IMG/VR virus record: IMGVR_UViG_3300031963_000751
Location: 1 to 27,717 of that record
Source: a virus
Length of the DNA stretch: 27,717 nt
Strand: one strand, 5' to 3'
Positions 1-8,121 of this stretch are shown one piece after another. Within the stretch, counting starts at the first letter, position 1; each line of letters opens with the position of its first letter. Below the pieces are notes generated by a model that did no database searches, was not told where the DNA came from, and saw nothing but the letters and a program-made list of their open reading frames with translations. The translations under genes were made by a program, and so were the position numbers.

Positions 1-1273
1 CAACTGGAGAAAGGGAGTTCTGAGATGCGCCAGCAGGTACGAATCCTGTAGCAAATGACTCACCATTAGTAATGGTATCTGCATTGATACAATATTCCAC
101 ACCGCTTGATGGTGAAGCAGAAGTCCAAACAAGAGCACCAGTATTATTAGCCAAATATGATGAATTTGCAAGTTTACGAATTTCGTAGACGATACTATTT
201 GTTTCAGTATGCAGAGCAATTTGATTTAAACGAACGCTGATTCGATTTGGAAATCCTTGGAAAGTATTTTTAAGTCGAATTGCAATTAATGGAAGTTCAG
301 TTGCCGAAGGTGTTGCGGTTGATCGATTATTTGCAGTGATTGCAAAATCAATACCTGATTCAATATAACCGCCTTCGCTGGCAACGGTAGAACAAATCTG
401 TTCCATTACTCCACCAGTTCCTGGTCCTGTGTTTCTAATCTCACAGCGAACTGGAAGGTTTGGATTTGCGATATAAACTTCGTCTAGAACATTTGAGTGG
501 AGATATTCGTGAGCAATAATCACTTTACCATCATGAACAAATCCGCAACGAACACGACCAACACCCAGCCATTGAAAGTCTGTATAGGTTAATTGAGTTT
601 TGGTGATGTCTAGATTAAATCCACTCAATCCTGTTCCATCGCATTTATCTACATTCCAATCTGATTGTGGAACACGACGCTGGTAAGTATAAGGCACACC
701 ATTAATTGTTGTAACTACATTGGATTCATTTGCTGTATTGCCAGTATATGAGCGAATAACCCAGTTGAGCGTCTGTGTTGTATTTGCGACTAAATTTCCA
801 TTTGCCGTATCACTACCCACTTGTTCGAAGTAGATACCATCGCGATCATCGAAATATCCAGTTCTTTTCGTTACATTTCGATCTGGTGCACCAAAATTGA
901 AAGAAGAAAAGATTAATTGACTCTTTCCTGGTTGATAGTGGTGATAAAATTTAGTCTGGTGAATTGCATAAGCAGAAGAATTACTATTTGTAGAGAGTGT
1001 TGCTTGTGCTTTATTCATCTCAAATGTAACTGAGCCATTTGAAGTGACATCCAAAAAGTTTGGATCGATTGCAAAGAGATGCTTATAATCGCCGAGTGTG
1101 AACAATTCAGAAACACGAGTACGACCAAACGCATCTGGTGAAATGCCATTAATTGTGAGTGGCGTTTCTGAAGAATTAACAGTCACATTACCAGTAACAG
1201 GTAATGGATTACTTGTAGAAACCACAATACTATTATTTTGTGGGTTTACATTTTTATTAAACAAATATGTCAT
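1..1273 (-). CDS. Phage structural protein, C-terminus cut by window edge
   Basis: An open frame begins at the ATG at 1273-1271 and stays open for 424 codons to position 2, so the 3' end lies outside the window. The start overlaps the stop of the upstream collagen-like gene in a TAATG junction. The protein begins MTYLFNKNVNPQNN and continues with beta-rich, Asn/Thr/Ser-rich sequence with no catalytic motif. Its N-terminal style (FNKNVNPQNN followed by a PVTGNVTVN-like stretch) is typical of uncharacterised virion proteins of marine T4-like phages, as I recall them. Its position directly after three fibre or adhesin genes suggests a tail-fibre or baseplate-associated part. I cannot assign a specific T4 counterpart. 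Confidence 0.75.
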   Translation of the reverse strand, partial: MTYLFNKNVNPQNNSIVVSTSNPLPVTGNVTVNSSETPLTINGISPDAFGRTRVSELFTLGDYKHLFAIDPNFLDVTSNGSVTFEMNKAQATLSTNSNSSAYAIHQTKFYHHYQPGKSQLIFSSFNFGAPDRNVTKRTGYFDDRDGIYFEQVGSDTANGNLVANTTQTLNWVIRSYTGNTANESNVVTTINGVPYTYQRRVPQSDWNVDKCDGTGLSGFNLDITKTQLTYTDFQWLGVGRVRCGFVHDGKVIIAHEYLHSNVLDEVYIANPNLPVRCEIRNTGPGTGGVMEQICSTVASEGGYIESGIDFAITANNRSTATPSATELPLIAIRLKNTFQGFPNRISVRLNQIALHTETNSIVYEIRKLANSSYLANNTGALVWTSASPSSGVEYCINADTITNGESFATGFVPAGASQNSLSPV

Positions 1274-2367
1274 TAGATGATTCTCCAGCCAGAACGATAA
1301 AGCATTTGCACTGCTCCGTTATCTATTTGCAAACTAAATCCATTTGCATCGTTATCTATAGTACCGACGGCTAATATTGGATTATTTGAACAATTTCCCG
1401 ATTCATCTTTAATTACAATCATTCTGCCATTGGTTGAAGCAGGAACTGTGATTGATACGTTTCCTGCATAATTGACACCAATGTAATAATCGTTTGCATC
1501 AACGGTGTATGTTGAAGCGGTTACGAGAGTCGTATTAACTGTTGCAAAACCAGCCGCGCCTTGTACACCTTGATATCCTTGTTCACCCTGTGTTCCTTGA
1601 TATCCCTGTTCGCCTTGTGGACCTTGAATCCCCTGTTCACCTTGGAAGCCTTGTTCACCTTGATGACCTTGGAAACCTTGATAACCCTGTGCACCTTGAA
1701 TACCTTGTGCGCCTTGCGTTCCTACTGCTCCCTGAACACCTTGTGCACCTTGAACGCCTTGACGCCCCTGCGCACCTTGTGCTCCACCGCCACCACCACC
1801 TGCGGCAAAAGTAAATTGTTTTCTTGCTTCGTTATATTGTACGAATAGACCATCAGCAGCATTTGCGCGATCTAAATCGTCGGCATCCCAAATCTTAACA
1901 ATACCAGTACCACCACCACCCCAAGTGAGTGTGCCGATCTTTTGCATCATCTCAGAGAGAGTGCGTTTGATACCTTCAATTTCTTTTCGTTCAAGAGTTG
2001 AAATAATTTTTGGCGCTGCTGTGTTCAACGCCTTCATTGTTTGTTTAACTAATTCACCTTGCGTTGGTTTAGTTATGTAATCAACTGTTGGAGGAACAAC
2101 TTCTTTTGGAGGGACGGGAGGTGAAACACCACCACGATCAATATCAACTTCCGTAATAATAACAGGTTGCTCAACAACCTTTTCAATTACAGGTTCTGGT
2201 TCAGGAATTGATTCTGTTATTGGCTCAGGTGGTGGTGCTTCTTCTTTAAAAAGAAGTTTAGCAAGTTTTTCTTCTTTTTCGATTGATTCGACAAGTGCTT
2301 GATCAACTGGTTGACCAAACATTCTCGCCATCTTGACGAGTAATTTTTTCTCTTCAAGTGTTTTCAT
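1273..2367 (-). CDS. Collagen-like tail fibre protein
   Basis: A 364-residue protein with four visible regions. Residues 1-45 are charged and helical. Residues 45-100 are Pro/Glu/Val-rich and look disordered. Residues 105-190 include a GGGGTG stretch and an IWDADDLD motif of a type seen in marine phage fibre proteins. Residues about 195-272 are about 25 collagen-like Gly-X-Y triplets, most of them Gly-X-Gln. Residues 275-364 form a beta-rich C-terminal domain. In phage fibres collagen triplets form trimeric stalks and the terminal domain acts as trimerisation or receptor-binding knob. The gene lies between a glycine-rich adhesin-like gene and another structural gene and is coupled to the latter by TAATG. 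Fibre role is likely; the receptor is unknown. Confidence 0.8.
   Translation of the reverse strand: MKTLEEKKLLVKMARMFGQPVDQALVESIEKEEKLAKLLFKEEAPPPEPITESIPEPEPVIEKVVEQPVIITEVDIDRGGVSPPVPPKEVVPPTVDYITKPTQGELVKQTMKALNTAAPKIISTLERKEIEGIKRTLSEMMQKIGTLTWGGGGTGIVKIWDADDLDRANAADGLFVQYNEARKQFTFAAGGGGGGAQGAQGRQGVQGAQGVQGAVGTQGAQGIQGAQGYQGFQGHQGEQGFQGEQGIQGPQGEQGYQGTQGEQGYQGVQGAAGFATVNTTLVTASTYTVDANDYYIGVNYAGNVSITVPASTNGRMIVIKDESGNCSNNPILAVGTIDNDANGFSLQIDNGAVQMLYRSGWRII
1552..1785 (-). repeat. Collagen-like Gly-X-Gln triplet repeat
   Basis: This in-gene repeat encodes about 25 consecutive Gly-X-Y triplets, most of them Gly-X-Gln (for example GAQ, GVQ, GYQ, GEQ). Proline is nearly absent, in contrast to animal collagen. 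Such tracts are prone to length change by slippage or unequal recombination. Confidence 0.85.
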
Positions 2368-2382
2368 AATCTTTAACTTCTA

Positions 2383-3414
2383 TTAAAATGTGATGCTGCC
2401 AGAGGCATTAAAGACATAAACTCTAAAGCCGCCAGAAACCGTAACTGTTGGACTACCAGTAGTTGTTGCTGCAGGGTAACTATCAGCATATTTAATAATC
2501 ACGACACCTGAACCGCCTGTACCACCTGGCTGAACTGAAACGCCAGGGCTAGTTACTGCGTTTGGTGTACCGAAGGCTCCACCACCGCCACCACCGCCAC
2601 CAGTATTTACTGTTCCTGCTGTGCCTGCTGCTGTTGCTGGAGTTGAACCACCACCCGCACCACCACCGCCAGTACCACCAGGTCTCTGAGTAACAATTTG
2701 ATTGTGTGGTGGATTTCTGCCGCCGCTACTACCGCCACCACCACCACCACGTGTTACTGATGATCCAGAAATTGATGAGGCTACGCCATTACCACCTCTT
2801 CCTGCTGTACCACCACCATTGCCGCCAACAGTATTTTTTGATGCAGCTTCTCCGACTTCACTAGCACCACCACCGCCCCCAGAAAGACCACGAACTCCTG
2901 TCAAAGAACTGTATGGTCCAGGAGTATATGTGAATGTTGCTCCACCATTATTTCCTTGACTTGGCGAAGTTGATGGTGTGTTTCCTGCGCCACCTGTGCC
3001 CGCTACTGTTGTGGTTCCATAACCGCCACCACCACCAGATCCACCAGATCCACCCGCTGCACCAAGAGAGGCAACTGTTGCACCGTTACCGCCACCAGCA
3101 GAAGTGATTGTGTGAAATACTGAACCTGAACCACTTGTTCCTGCGGCAAAACCTGAGCCACCGCCACCGCCCCCACCAATCGTGATTGTGTATGTTGTGC
3201 CAGAACTTACTTCGAAGTTTGCACCTTCTCTATAACCACCAGCACCACCACCGCCACCTGGACCAGCACCACCACCGCCGCCACCAATCACAAGATAATC
3301 AATGAAAACTGGACCAGCAGCAGCGCCACCTGCAATTTTTTTTCTAACAATGCGAACGCTGGCGCCACCAGTAACTGAAATAGATCCGCTTGCAATTGTG
3401 GACAGTAAAGGCAT
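2383..3414 (-). CDS. Glycine-rich tail fibre adhesin-like protein
   Basis: A 343-residue protein. From about residue 40 to 300 it is dominated by glycine runs (GGGGGG blocks) separated by short Ser/Thr/Ala segments. The first block follows the signature DYLVIGGGGGG, and the last precedes GGSGVVIIKY and a beta-rich C-terminus. This layout is characteristic of phage glycine-rich domains found in tail-fibre and adhesin proteins. In T4-like phages polyglycine sandwiches form the distal receptor-binding adhesin. A role in host recognition is therefore likely. The C-terminal segment (about 300-343) could be the attachment or receptor-contact part. The gene lies between fibre genes on both sides. 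Confidence 0.8.
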   Translation of the reverse strand: MPLLSTIASGSISVTGGASVRIVRKKIAGGAAAGPVFIDYLVIGGGGGGAGPGGGGGAGGYREGANFEVSSGTTYTITIGGGGGGGSGFAAGTSGSGSVFHTITSAGGGNGATVASLGAAGGSGGSGGGGGYGTTTVAGTGGAGNTPSTSPSQGNNGGATFTYTPGPYSSLTGVRGLSGGGGGASEVGEAASKNTVGGNGGGTAGRGGNGVASSISGSSVTRGGGGGGSSGGRNPPHNQIVTQRPGGTGGGGAGGGSTPATAAGTAGTVNTGGGGGGGGAFGTPNAVTSPGVSVQPGGTGGSGVVIIKYADSYPAATTTGSPTVTVSGGFRVYVFNASGSITF

Positions 3415-3425
3415 TTTAATCTACC

Positions 3426-3980
3426 TTATACAAATTCAGTTTTTGAGCCAAGTACGGTATATGTGTTTGTTGCAGTTTTAATGATTGTAAATCCGTAAGC
3501 ATCAAGAGCATTAGTGTTTGCTGTTGGTGTAGTATTTCCTGACCATTTTGGTGTGATGCCTGTGCCATCAATTTGAACGTTTGCAATTACATATCCTGTT
3601 GCACCATTTTTAACGATTACAAGACTTGTGATTGATTGATTTGTTGAAACCAAAGAATCAAGTGTAGTTGTACTATTACCTCTAAAATTTACTGTAGAGT
3701 TTGCCGTTGCATCGTTTGTTAGATAAGTCACAGCGCCATCTAATAAGTTAACAGTCAAATTTGCACTTAACGCTGTAGCGCTCACATTCACACGTTCTTT
3801 TGTTTGCTGCAATGTTGTTGTGGTTTCCATATTCAAACCACCTGCAGAAATGGTAAGTTGTCCAGTCATTGTATCGCCAGACTTAAGAACTCTATCAGTA
3901 GGCAATATGTTTGATGCTAACTGAGTATTTGTTATCGTATTTGCAACGATTGTTTTACTTGCGTTTAATTTATCTGGCAT
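3426..3980 (-). CDS. Tail fibre protein
   Basis: A 184-residue protein beginning MPDKLNASKTIVANTITNTQLA. At residues about 34-45 it carries SGDTMTGQLTI, the short repeat signature seen in many phage tail fibre proteins. The rest is beta-prone and rich in Asn, Thr and Val, with no catalytic motif. It is preceded by a purine-rich ribosome-binding site (GAGAG) and sits between the endolysin and the glycine-rich adhesin-like gene. A fibre or fibre-attachment function is likely; the specific part is not identified. Confidence 0.75.
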   Translation of the reverse strand: MPDKLNASKTIVANTITNTQLASNILPTDRVLKSGDTMTGQLTISAGGLNMETTTTLQQTKERVNVSATALSANLTVNLLDGAVTYLTNDATANSTVNFRGNSTTTLDSLVSTNQSITSLVIVKNGATGYVIANVQIDGTGITPKWSGNTTPTANTNALDAYGFTIIKTATNTYTVLGSKTEFV

Positions 3981-3989
3981 TTTTCTCTC

Positions 3990-5162
3990 TTATGATATGA
4001 AACCTGGTTTATACACAGTTTTACCTTTTTCTGTTAACGCAGTAAGTTTTTGTTTTCTGTTTTGATTTTTTGATGAAACAGATGCGTGAACCCAACCAGA
4101 GTTTGGTCCTTCTTTCGGATCATAGAACTCAAGAATGATCTGATCGAATTCACAATTTTCAGCAACCCATTTCGCTAGGTCTGGGTTTGGGAGTCCGTCG
4201 ATTTCGAAGTCGACCGCTTCTCCATTGCAATGCTGACTTTTGCTGCTACCACCAACAGCGGCATTAAGAGCAGCGCCCCGATACCCGCTATTAATACGAA
4301 CAGGTTTACCGAAATGTTTACGAACTGGTTCAAGAATCTTTTCGCATACCATTTTAAGGTTGTTAGCGTGTTCTGCATTTGGTGTGTTATCAATCCTTTT
4401 TCGAATTGCAGTTTCACTTTTAGTAAACTCTTTCAAATTAAAATGTTCAGATAATTGCATTTCAGGATTTACTTTACCTGAGGATGCTACTGCAGATTTT
4501 GCAGCCGCTGGTGCTGCGGCAACTTTAGGTGCAGCAATTGCACCAGGTGCGCTCAATTGCGCGAAGTACGTTTTCGTCTTATTCTTGCGATCTTCCAAGC
4601 CGTGTGTACCACCATTAACTTTCTTACTAATGGATAAAATCGTAGCATCAGTCACTCCTTGATCGCAAATTGTCCAAAGTTTATTTCTTTCAAAAAAGAA
4701 CATCGCAGATTCAAATGCCAATTCCGTGGCAACGAGATCTGGATTTGTCATTACGTCTGGACGATTACAATACTTTGAGAAAGCCAGATAATTATCTTTA
4801 CCTGTCAATTGTAATGCACCACGTCCACGATATTTCCAACCGTCACCTGACGCTTCTGGACCATTGCCCATACGACTCGCATAAACACGATTTGCAATTC
4901 TTTCTGGTTTGCGTTCGTATTGTAATGCAAGAGCATCGGTTGGGAAATATTTACCAAAAATCCCACGGAGACCTTTTGCTCCATAGTTTAAGTTTTCAGA
5001 GAATGCTTTGAATCCGCCAGTCTCATGAGCAGTTTGCCCAAAGAAGTGCGCTGCTCTTGCTGGAGATAATTTATAATAGGCAGCAGCAGCACGTAGAGTA
5101 CCAGGACCCCACGCACCGTCTGCTGTTACGCCTATTTTTTGTTGAAGTGCTTTTAAACTCAT
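3990..5162 (-). CDS. Two-domain endolysin: GH19 muralytic plus M15 peptidase
   Basis: A 390-residue cell-wall hydrolase. Residues 1-27 (QKIGVTADGAWGPGT) resemble a shortened peptidoglycan-binding repeat. Residues about 28-205 match glycoside hydrolase family 19 (chitinase-like lysozyme), with HETGG at 46-50 giving the likely catalytic Glu47 and YRGRGALQLTG at 111-121. An Ala-rich linker spans about 207-228. Residues about 235-365 match a peptidase M15A-type domain with the zinc-ligand pattern SQHCNGEAVD (H311, D318) and WVH (H359). One domain would cut glycan strands and the other peptide stems. The gene follows a membrane protein and a lipoprotein, consistent with a lysis group. A GAGGTG ribosome-binding site supports the start. 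Confidence 0.9.
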   Translation of the reverse strand: MSLKALQQKIGVTADGAWGPGTLRAAAAYYKLSPARAAHFFGQTAHETGGFKAFSENLNYGAKGLRGIFGKYFPTDALALQYERKPERIANRVYASRMGNGPEASGDGWKYRGRGALQLTGKDNYLAFSKYCNRPDVMTNPDLVATELAFESAMFFFERNKLWTICDQGVTDATILSISKKVNGGTHGLEDRKNKTKTYFAQLSAPGAIAAPKVAAAPAAAKSAVASSGKVNPEMQLSEHFNLKEFTKSETAIRKRIDNTPNAEHANNLKMVCEKILEPVRKHFGKPVRINSGYRGAALNAAVGGSSKSQHCNGEAVDFEIDGLPNPDLAKWVAENCEFDQIILEFYDPKEGPNSGWVHASVSSKNQNRKQKLTALTEKGKTVYKPGFIS

Positions 5163-5170
5163 AAGTCACC

Positions 5171-5584
5171 TCAAGCGATTTCGTCTTCGTCTTCTTTTGC
5201 TGCATCTGCAACAACAGCACCAGCAGCAACACCGACAGCGCCTGCAACAACAAGTGGTGCAACTTCAGCAACTGGTTCTGGGATTAAATCATCTGGTGTT
5301 GGATCACCAAGAGTTGGCTCTGGTGGCTTTGGTGCTTCTGGTTTCTTGTCATCTTTACCAAGCATAATACCTGATAGGATACCAGTCAAGAAAGTAGCAA
5401 TTGGCGTAATCAACTCAAAGAACTTGGCGTCATTTGGCGATTGCTGCATTGGTTGAGTTACGAAGATAAGTGAGTAGAGAACTACAAACACAATTCCCGT
5501 AAGTGTAAAAGCAAGAGAAAGACCGACTGTAAATTTGAGTCGTGCCATCAATTCACTTTCTGTATAACGTGGTCCTTTAAACAT
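5171..5584 (-). CDS. Small membrane protein, holin candidate
   Basis: A 137-residue protein. Residues about 17-42 form a strong hydrophobic helix and 55-75 a second, moderately hydrophobic one. A charged, Pro/Glu-rich segment follows (78-106). An Ala/Val/Gly-rich stretch at 107-128 could be a third membrane segment. The C-terminus is acidic (KEDEDEIA). A good AGGAG ribosome-binding site precedes the ATG. Size, topology and position immediately upstream of the endolysin and downstream of a lipoprotein suggest a holin. No holin family signature is recognisable, so another membrane role is possible. Confidence 0.55.
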   Translation of the reverse strand: MFKGPRYTESELMARLKFTVGLSLAFTLTGIVFVVLYSLIFVTQPMQQSPNDAKFFELITPIATFLTGILSGIMLGKDDKKPEAPKPPEPTLGDPTPDDLIPEPVAEVAPLVVAGAVGVAAGAVVADAAKEDEDEIA

Positions 5585-5586
5585 AA

Positions 5587-5853
5587 TTATTCTCCTGTAG
5601 ATTCATCTATATTAGTTTCTTCTGCAGTTTGTTCTACAACTGGTTCTGCAGGTACTTCTTCAACCTTCAATTCAATTACTTGTTTTGGCGGTAAACCGTT
5701 CAATGTGTCGTAGCAGAATCCATCTGCTTCACACGCTGGGCGATTGCATTCAGGATTATCCTTATTTGCAGGATCCTGACAAGGATATCTATATGTATCT
5801 TCACACCCAACAAGGGTAAATGACAAAGCAAAAAGTATAAGAGTATTTCTCAT
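5587..5853 (-). CDS. Cys-rich lipoprotein, possible spanin component
   Basis: An 88-residue protein starting MRNTLILF. It has a short signal peptide ending in the lipobox LVGC, so Cys17 would be lipidated and the protein anchored in the outer or inner membrane. Four more cysteines (25, 36, 41, 47) lie within 23 residues and could form two disulfides in the periplasm. The tail is acidic and Pro/Glu-rich. The frame is open further upstream to 5970, but this ATG is preceded by GAGG and starts directly with the signal peptide, so I prefer it. The neighbouring holin-like and endolysin genes make an outer-membrane spanin-like role possible, although no inner-membrane partner is evident. Confidence 0.75.
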   Translation of the reverse strand: MRNTLILFALSFTLVGCEDTYRYPCQDPANKDNPECNRPACEADGFCYDTLNGLPPKQVIELKVEEVPAEPVVEQTAEETNIDESTGE

Positions 5854-5860
5854 TTTTGCC

Positions 5861-6016
5861 TCATAACTTTGGTGGTTTTCTGCGTAAAATCTTTTTACCG
5901 ATTCTCTTTTTAAGTTGTAACGCATAAACGTCAGATGGGTTCGTAAGAGACGGAACGCCACCTGCTGCAATTGATACTGCTGGTGCCTCTTCTTTTACTT
6001 TAATTCTCTTAGACAT
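5861..6016 (-). CDS. Small basic protein of unknown function (51 aa)
   Basis: A short frame of 51 codons, starting MSKRIKVKEEAPAV and ending KKILRRKPPKL before TGA. The start is preceded by AGGAAG at a suitable distance. It overlaps the 3' end of the upstream gene by 22 nt and stops 7 nt before the lipoprotein start, so it fills a gap that would otherwise be unusually long here. The C-terminal half is strongly basic. I do not recognise the family. The start signal and tight fit favour a real gene. Confidence 0.65.
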   Translation of the reverse strand: MSKRIKVKEEAPAVSIAAGGVPSLTNPSDVYALQLKKRIGKKILRRKPPKL

Positions 6017-6384
6017 TTTACCGCTTCCTGATCCAGACCAACATTACTTGATCGTATATGTTTACCGCGAATACCATAAATCGTTTCTGGCATAAAATTT
6101 AAAAACACCAAAAACGGTTTGATAATTTCGTAGTCTTTTTCATCCAACTTATAAAATAAAATTCTTGTAGCACCTTCCACGCCGAACACATTATAAATCA
6201 CAGTAATATGATTTAATATGAGACGACCTTTAAACTCACCCGAATCACGGTACTTTGTGATTAATCTTTTGATATACTGTATTCTGTTTAAGTCTTCTTC
6301 AAACTCACTAATTATAGCATTTGGTTTGCTATAACATTTCATAGCATATAATAAAAAATTATCGTCATTCAAATTTTCAAACAT
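5995..6384 (-). CDS. Conserved T4-like phage protein, unknown function
   Basis: A 129-residue protein beginning MFENLNDDNFLLYAMKCY. It is helical, with mixed charge, and has a segment DLNRIQYIKRLITKY that resembles a small protein found near structural genes in marine T4-like phages. No catalytic motif is visible. An upstream in-frame TTG at 6396 would add four residues, but the ATG is preferred. The start overlaps the stop region of the upstream acidic protein, suggesting translational coupling. Function unknown. Confidence 0.7.
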   Translation of the reverse strand: MFENLNDDNFLLYAMKCYSKPNAIISEFEEDLNRIQYIKRLITKYRDSGEFKGRLILNHITVIYNVFGVEGATRILFYKLDEKDYEIIKPFLVFLNFMPETIYGIRGKHIRSSNVGLDQEAVKCLRELK

Positions 6385-6389
6385 ACGAC

Positions 6390-6785
6390 TTACCAACTTG
6401 TGTCGTCTGTTCTTCTCGTGCGCAATAAGAATGGAGAAATACCATAGTCAGTTGGATTTTCATCTTCAGACTCAACTTCTTCAAGTTCATCATCATCTAC
6501 GCCGAGTGCATCTAATTCGTCTTCATCGACGACGTTTGCATACACATCGTAACCTTGTGGGGTTAAGTCGTATGTGATATACAAGTAATGCCCAGTATAA
6601 TCATTAGCACCATCTTTAAGTTCAAACAAGAACTCATCATCCCCCTTTAAATTTAAAGCAGGAAGGATGATTCCATGTTGACCTAAAGTCATTGCAATTG
6701 TATTGTGTGCAGTTGGTAGATCTAAAAATGGTTTTGCCAAAAATAGATCTAGATCTGCATTTAATTTATCAATCTCGTTTGTCAT
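6390..6785 (-). CDS. Acidic hypothetical protein
   Basis: A 131-residue protein beginning MTNEIDKLNADLDLF. The middle (about 50-85) is beta-prone and includes FLFELKDGAND and YLYITYDLTPQG. Residues about 86-108 are a highly acidic run (DEDELDALGVDDDELEE), and the C-terminus is Arg/Thr-rich. I recognise no family. It lies between a modular virion-type gene and a small conserved gene, in a single co-directional run. Confidence 0.65.
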   Translation of the reverse strand: MTNEIDKLNADLDLFLAKPFLDLPTAHNTIAMTLGQHGIILPALNLKGDDEFLFELKDGANDYTGHYLYITYDLTPQGYDVYANVVDEDELDALGVDDDELEEVESEDENPTDYGISPFLLRTRRTDDTSW

Positions 6786-6791
6786 TTACAA

Positions 6792-8120
6792 TTACTTCTT
6801 TTTCTTACCAAGTGGGTGAAACACTACTGGATCAGCTGGTTTCTTTGTCATTGTCTTGCCAGGTGCGCCGAGTTTCTCACGAACCTTTTCGCGCAACTCT
6901 GCTTCGCCAAGTTTGACACCACGAGCATGTAATACATCTTTACGAGTAATCAAATGCTTTGGGTGAGCCTTTGCAGCCAATTGTTTTTCTTTTGGCGTTT
7001 TTGGTACTGTGCCAGCCTTCGCTTCGCTCATTTCGGCAAACTTCTTATCAACGTCGCTATACTGATCTTTTGCAACAACAGAAACTTCATGGGCTTCTTT
7101 GTCTGTGAGCGTTGGAACGCGATCCTTTACGAACTCTGGGCTGAGCATTTTTGGCTCGCCTGGTGGAATGAACTTCCATGGCTTACCGCTGACTGTTGTT
7201 CCAGAGAAGTAGCGAACTTCTTCGTCAACTTTAGTTGAACCTTTTTTACTTACTGCAGCAGTCACTTTCGGAGTCATATCAACTTTTGGTTGTAACCCAG
7301 AATGATCTAAACGGCGAACTTTACCTCTAATAGAAGAAAGATCTTTGTTTAAATTTTTTGTCGAAACTGCACCGAATGCTTTCTTCCAATCTTTTGCACC
7401 TTCTTCGACTTCTTCAACTTCTTCCTTCATGTCTTTCTTTTTCATTCTCATAAGATTATCATGAAATGCTGAAGCCTTAACTGGATCAGTTTTTGCAAGT
7501 TTGTCAAAGATCTTTTTGTTGTTCTTGTCAACATCAGTCTCTGTACCCAAACGCCACTCTGCTCGCCAGTGATATGGCTTGAGTTTCTTTTGGGTTTCAT
7601 CGAGTTCGAGTTCTTCTTTCTTTATTGCTCGAACATAACTAGTGTCCATGTGTTTGGTTGGAGAAAAACCAATATCTTTATTGAATCCCTTGACGCCTGG
7701 TGCACCTGTGATTTTGCGACGCTCTTTTGCTGCTACAGCAAGACGATCTCTAAAATCTGATGCCGAGAACGACCCTGGTCGGACTCTGACATTTGATTTC
7801 CTAGGCAAACCCCTTTCAACATCAACAATACGAACTGCTTCGTCTGTTTGTTCGACTTCTTCGTCTAGATCTTCTTCGCCTTCCATATAGTTGGCGGCAG
7901 TAAGAACATAGTCTTCAGCAAGAGTAATCTTGCTCTGAACCCACTCAGGTAAGTTGGTGTCATCTTCTAGCATGTCATGCAATCTCTGAGCATTTGTAAT
8001 AATGCTCTTCAATTGTGACTTTGCCATGTCACCTTCGTAGTCGTACTCGCGTTCGTCTTTTTCTTCAACGAAATGTGTTTTGACGAGTAGATTTAAAAAT
8101 GTATCTTTATATGAACTCAT
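6792..8120 (-). CDS. Modular virion-associated protein with acidic linkers
   Basis: A 442-residue, Lys- and Glu-rich protein. Residues about 33-80 form a helical module (KSQLKSIITNAQRLHDM, then LPEWVQSKITLAEDYV) of a kind recurrent in marine T4-like phages. After it come short basic segments separated by acidic linkers: EEVEQTDEA (87-95), LELDET (171-176), EEVEEVEEG (233-241) and KVDEEV (297-302). The C-terminus is basic (HPLGKKKK). No enzyme motif is visible. The linkers are of the same type as in the 820-residue protein encoded upstream, so the two are probably related in processing or assembly. Likely role: internal head or other virion protein. This is inference. Confidence 0.6.
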   Translation of the reverse strand: MSSYKDTFLNLLVKTHFVEEKDEREYDYEGDMAKSQLKSIITNAQRLHDMLEDDTNLPEWVQSKITLAEDYVLTAANYMEGEEDLDEEVEQTDEAVRIVDVERGLPRKSNVRVRPGSFSASDFRDRLAVAAKERRKITGAPGVKGFNKDIGFSPTKHMDTSYVRAIKKEELELDETQKKLKPYHWRAEWRLGTETDVDKNNKKIFDKLAKTDPVKASAFHDNLMRMKKKDMKEEVEEVEEGAKDWKKAFGAVSTKNLNKDLSSIRGKVRRLDHSGLQPKVDMTPKVTAAVSKKGSTKVDEEVRYFSGTTVSGKPWKFIPPGEPKMLSPEFVKDRVPTLTDKEAHEVSVVAKDQYSDVDKKFAEMSEAKAGTVPKTPKEKQLAAKAHPKHLITRKDVLHARGVKLGEAELREKVREKLGAPGKTMTKKPADPVVFHPLGKKKK

Positions 8121-8121
8121 T

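Noticed and set aside
1542-1848. Plus-strand open frames opposite the collagen-like repeat
   Set aside because: They result from the triplet repeat read in the antisense direction. They lack a ribosome-binding site and overlap a well-supported gene.
2560-3300. CCACCACC-rich tract that looks like a repeat array or CRISPR
   Set aside because: It is explained by glycine codons of the adhesin-like gene on the minus strand. There are no conserved spacer-repeat units.
4175-4662. Open frames overlapping the endolysin gene on both strands
   Set aside because: They have no start signal or recognisable motif, while the endolysin frame has two complete domains across the region.
5854-5970. Longer N-terminus of the lipoprotein gene
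   Set aside because: The extension would put 39 residues before a clear signal peptide and lipobox, and it overlaps the 51-codon gene.
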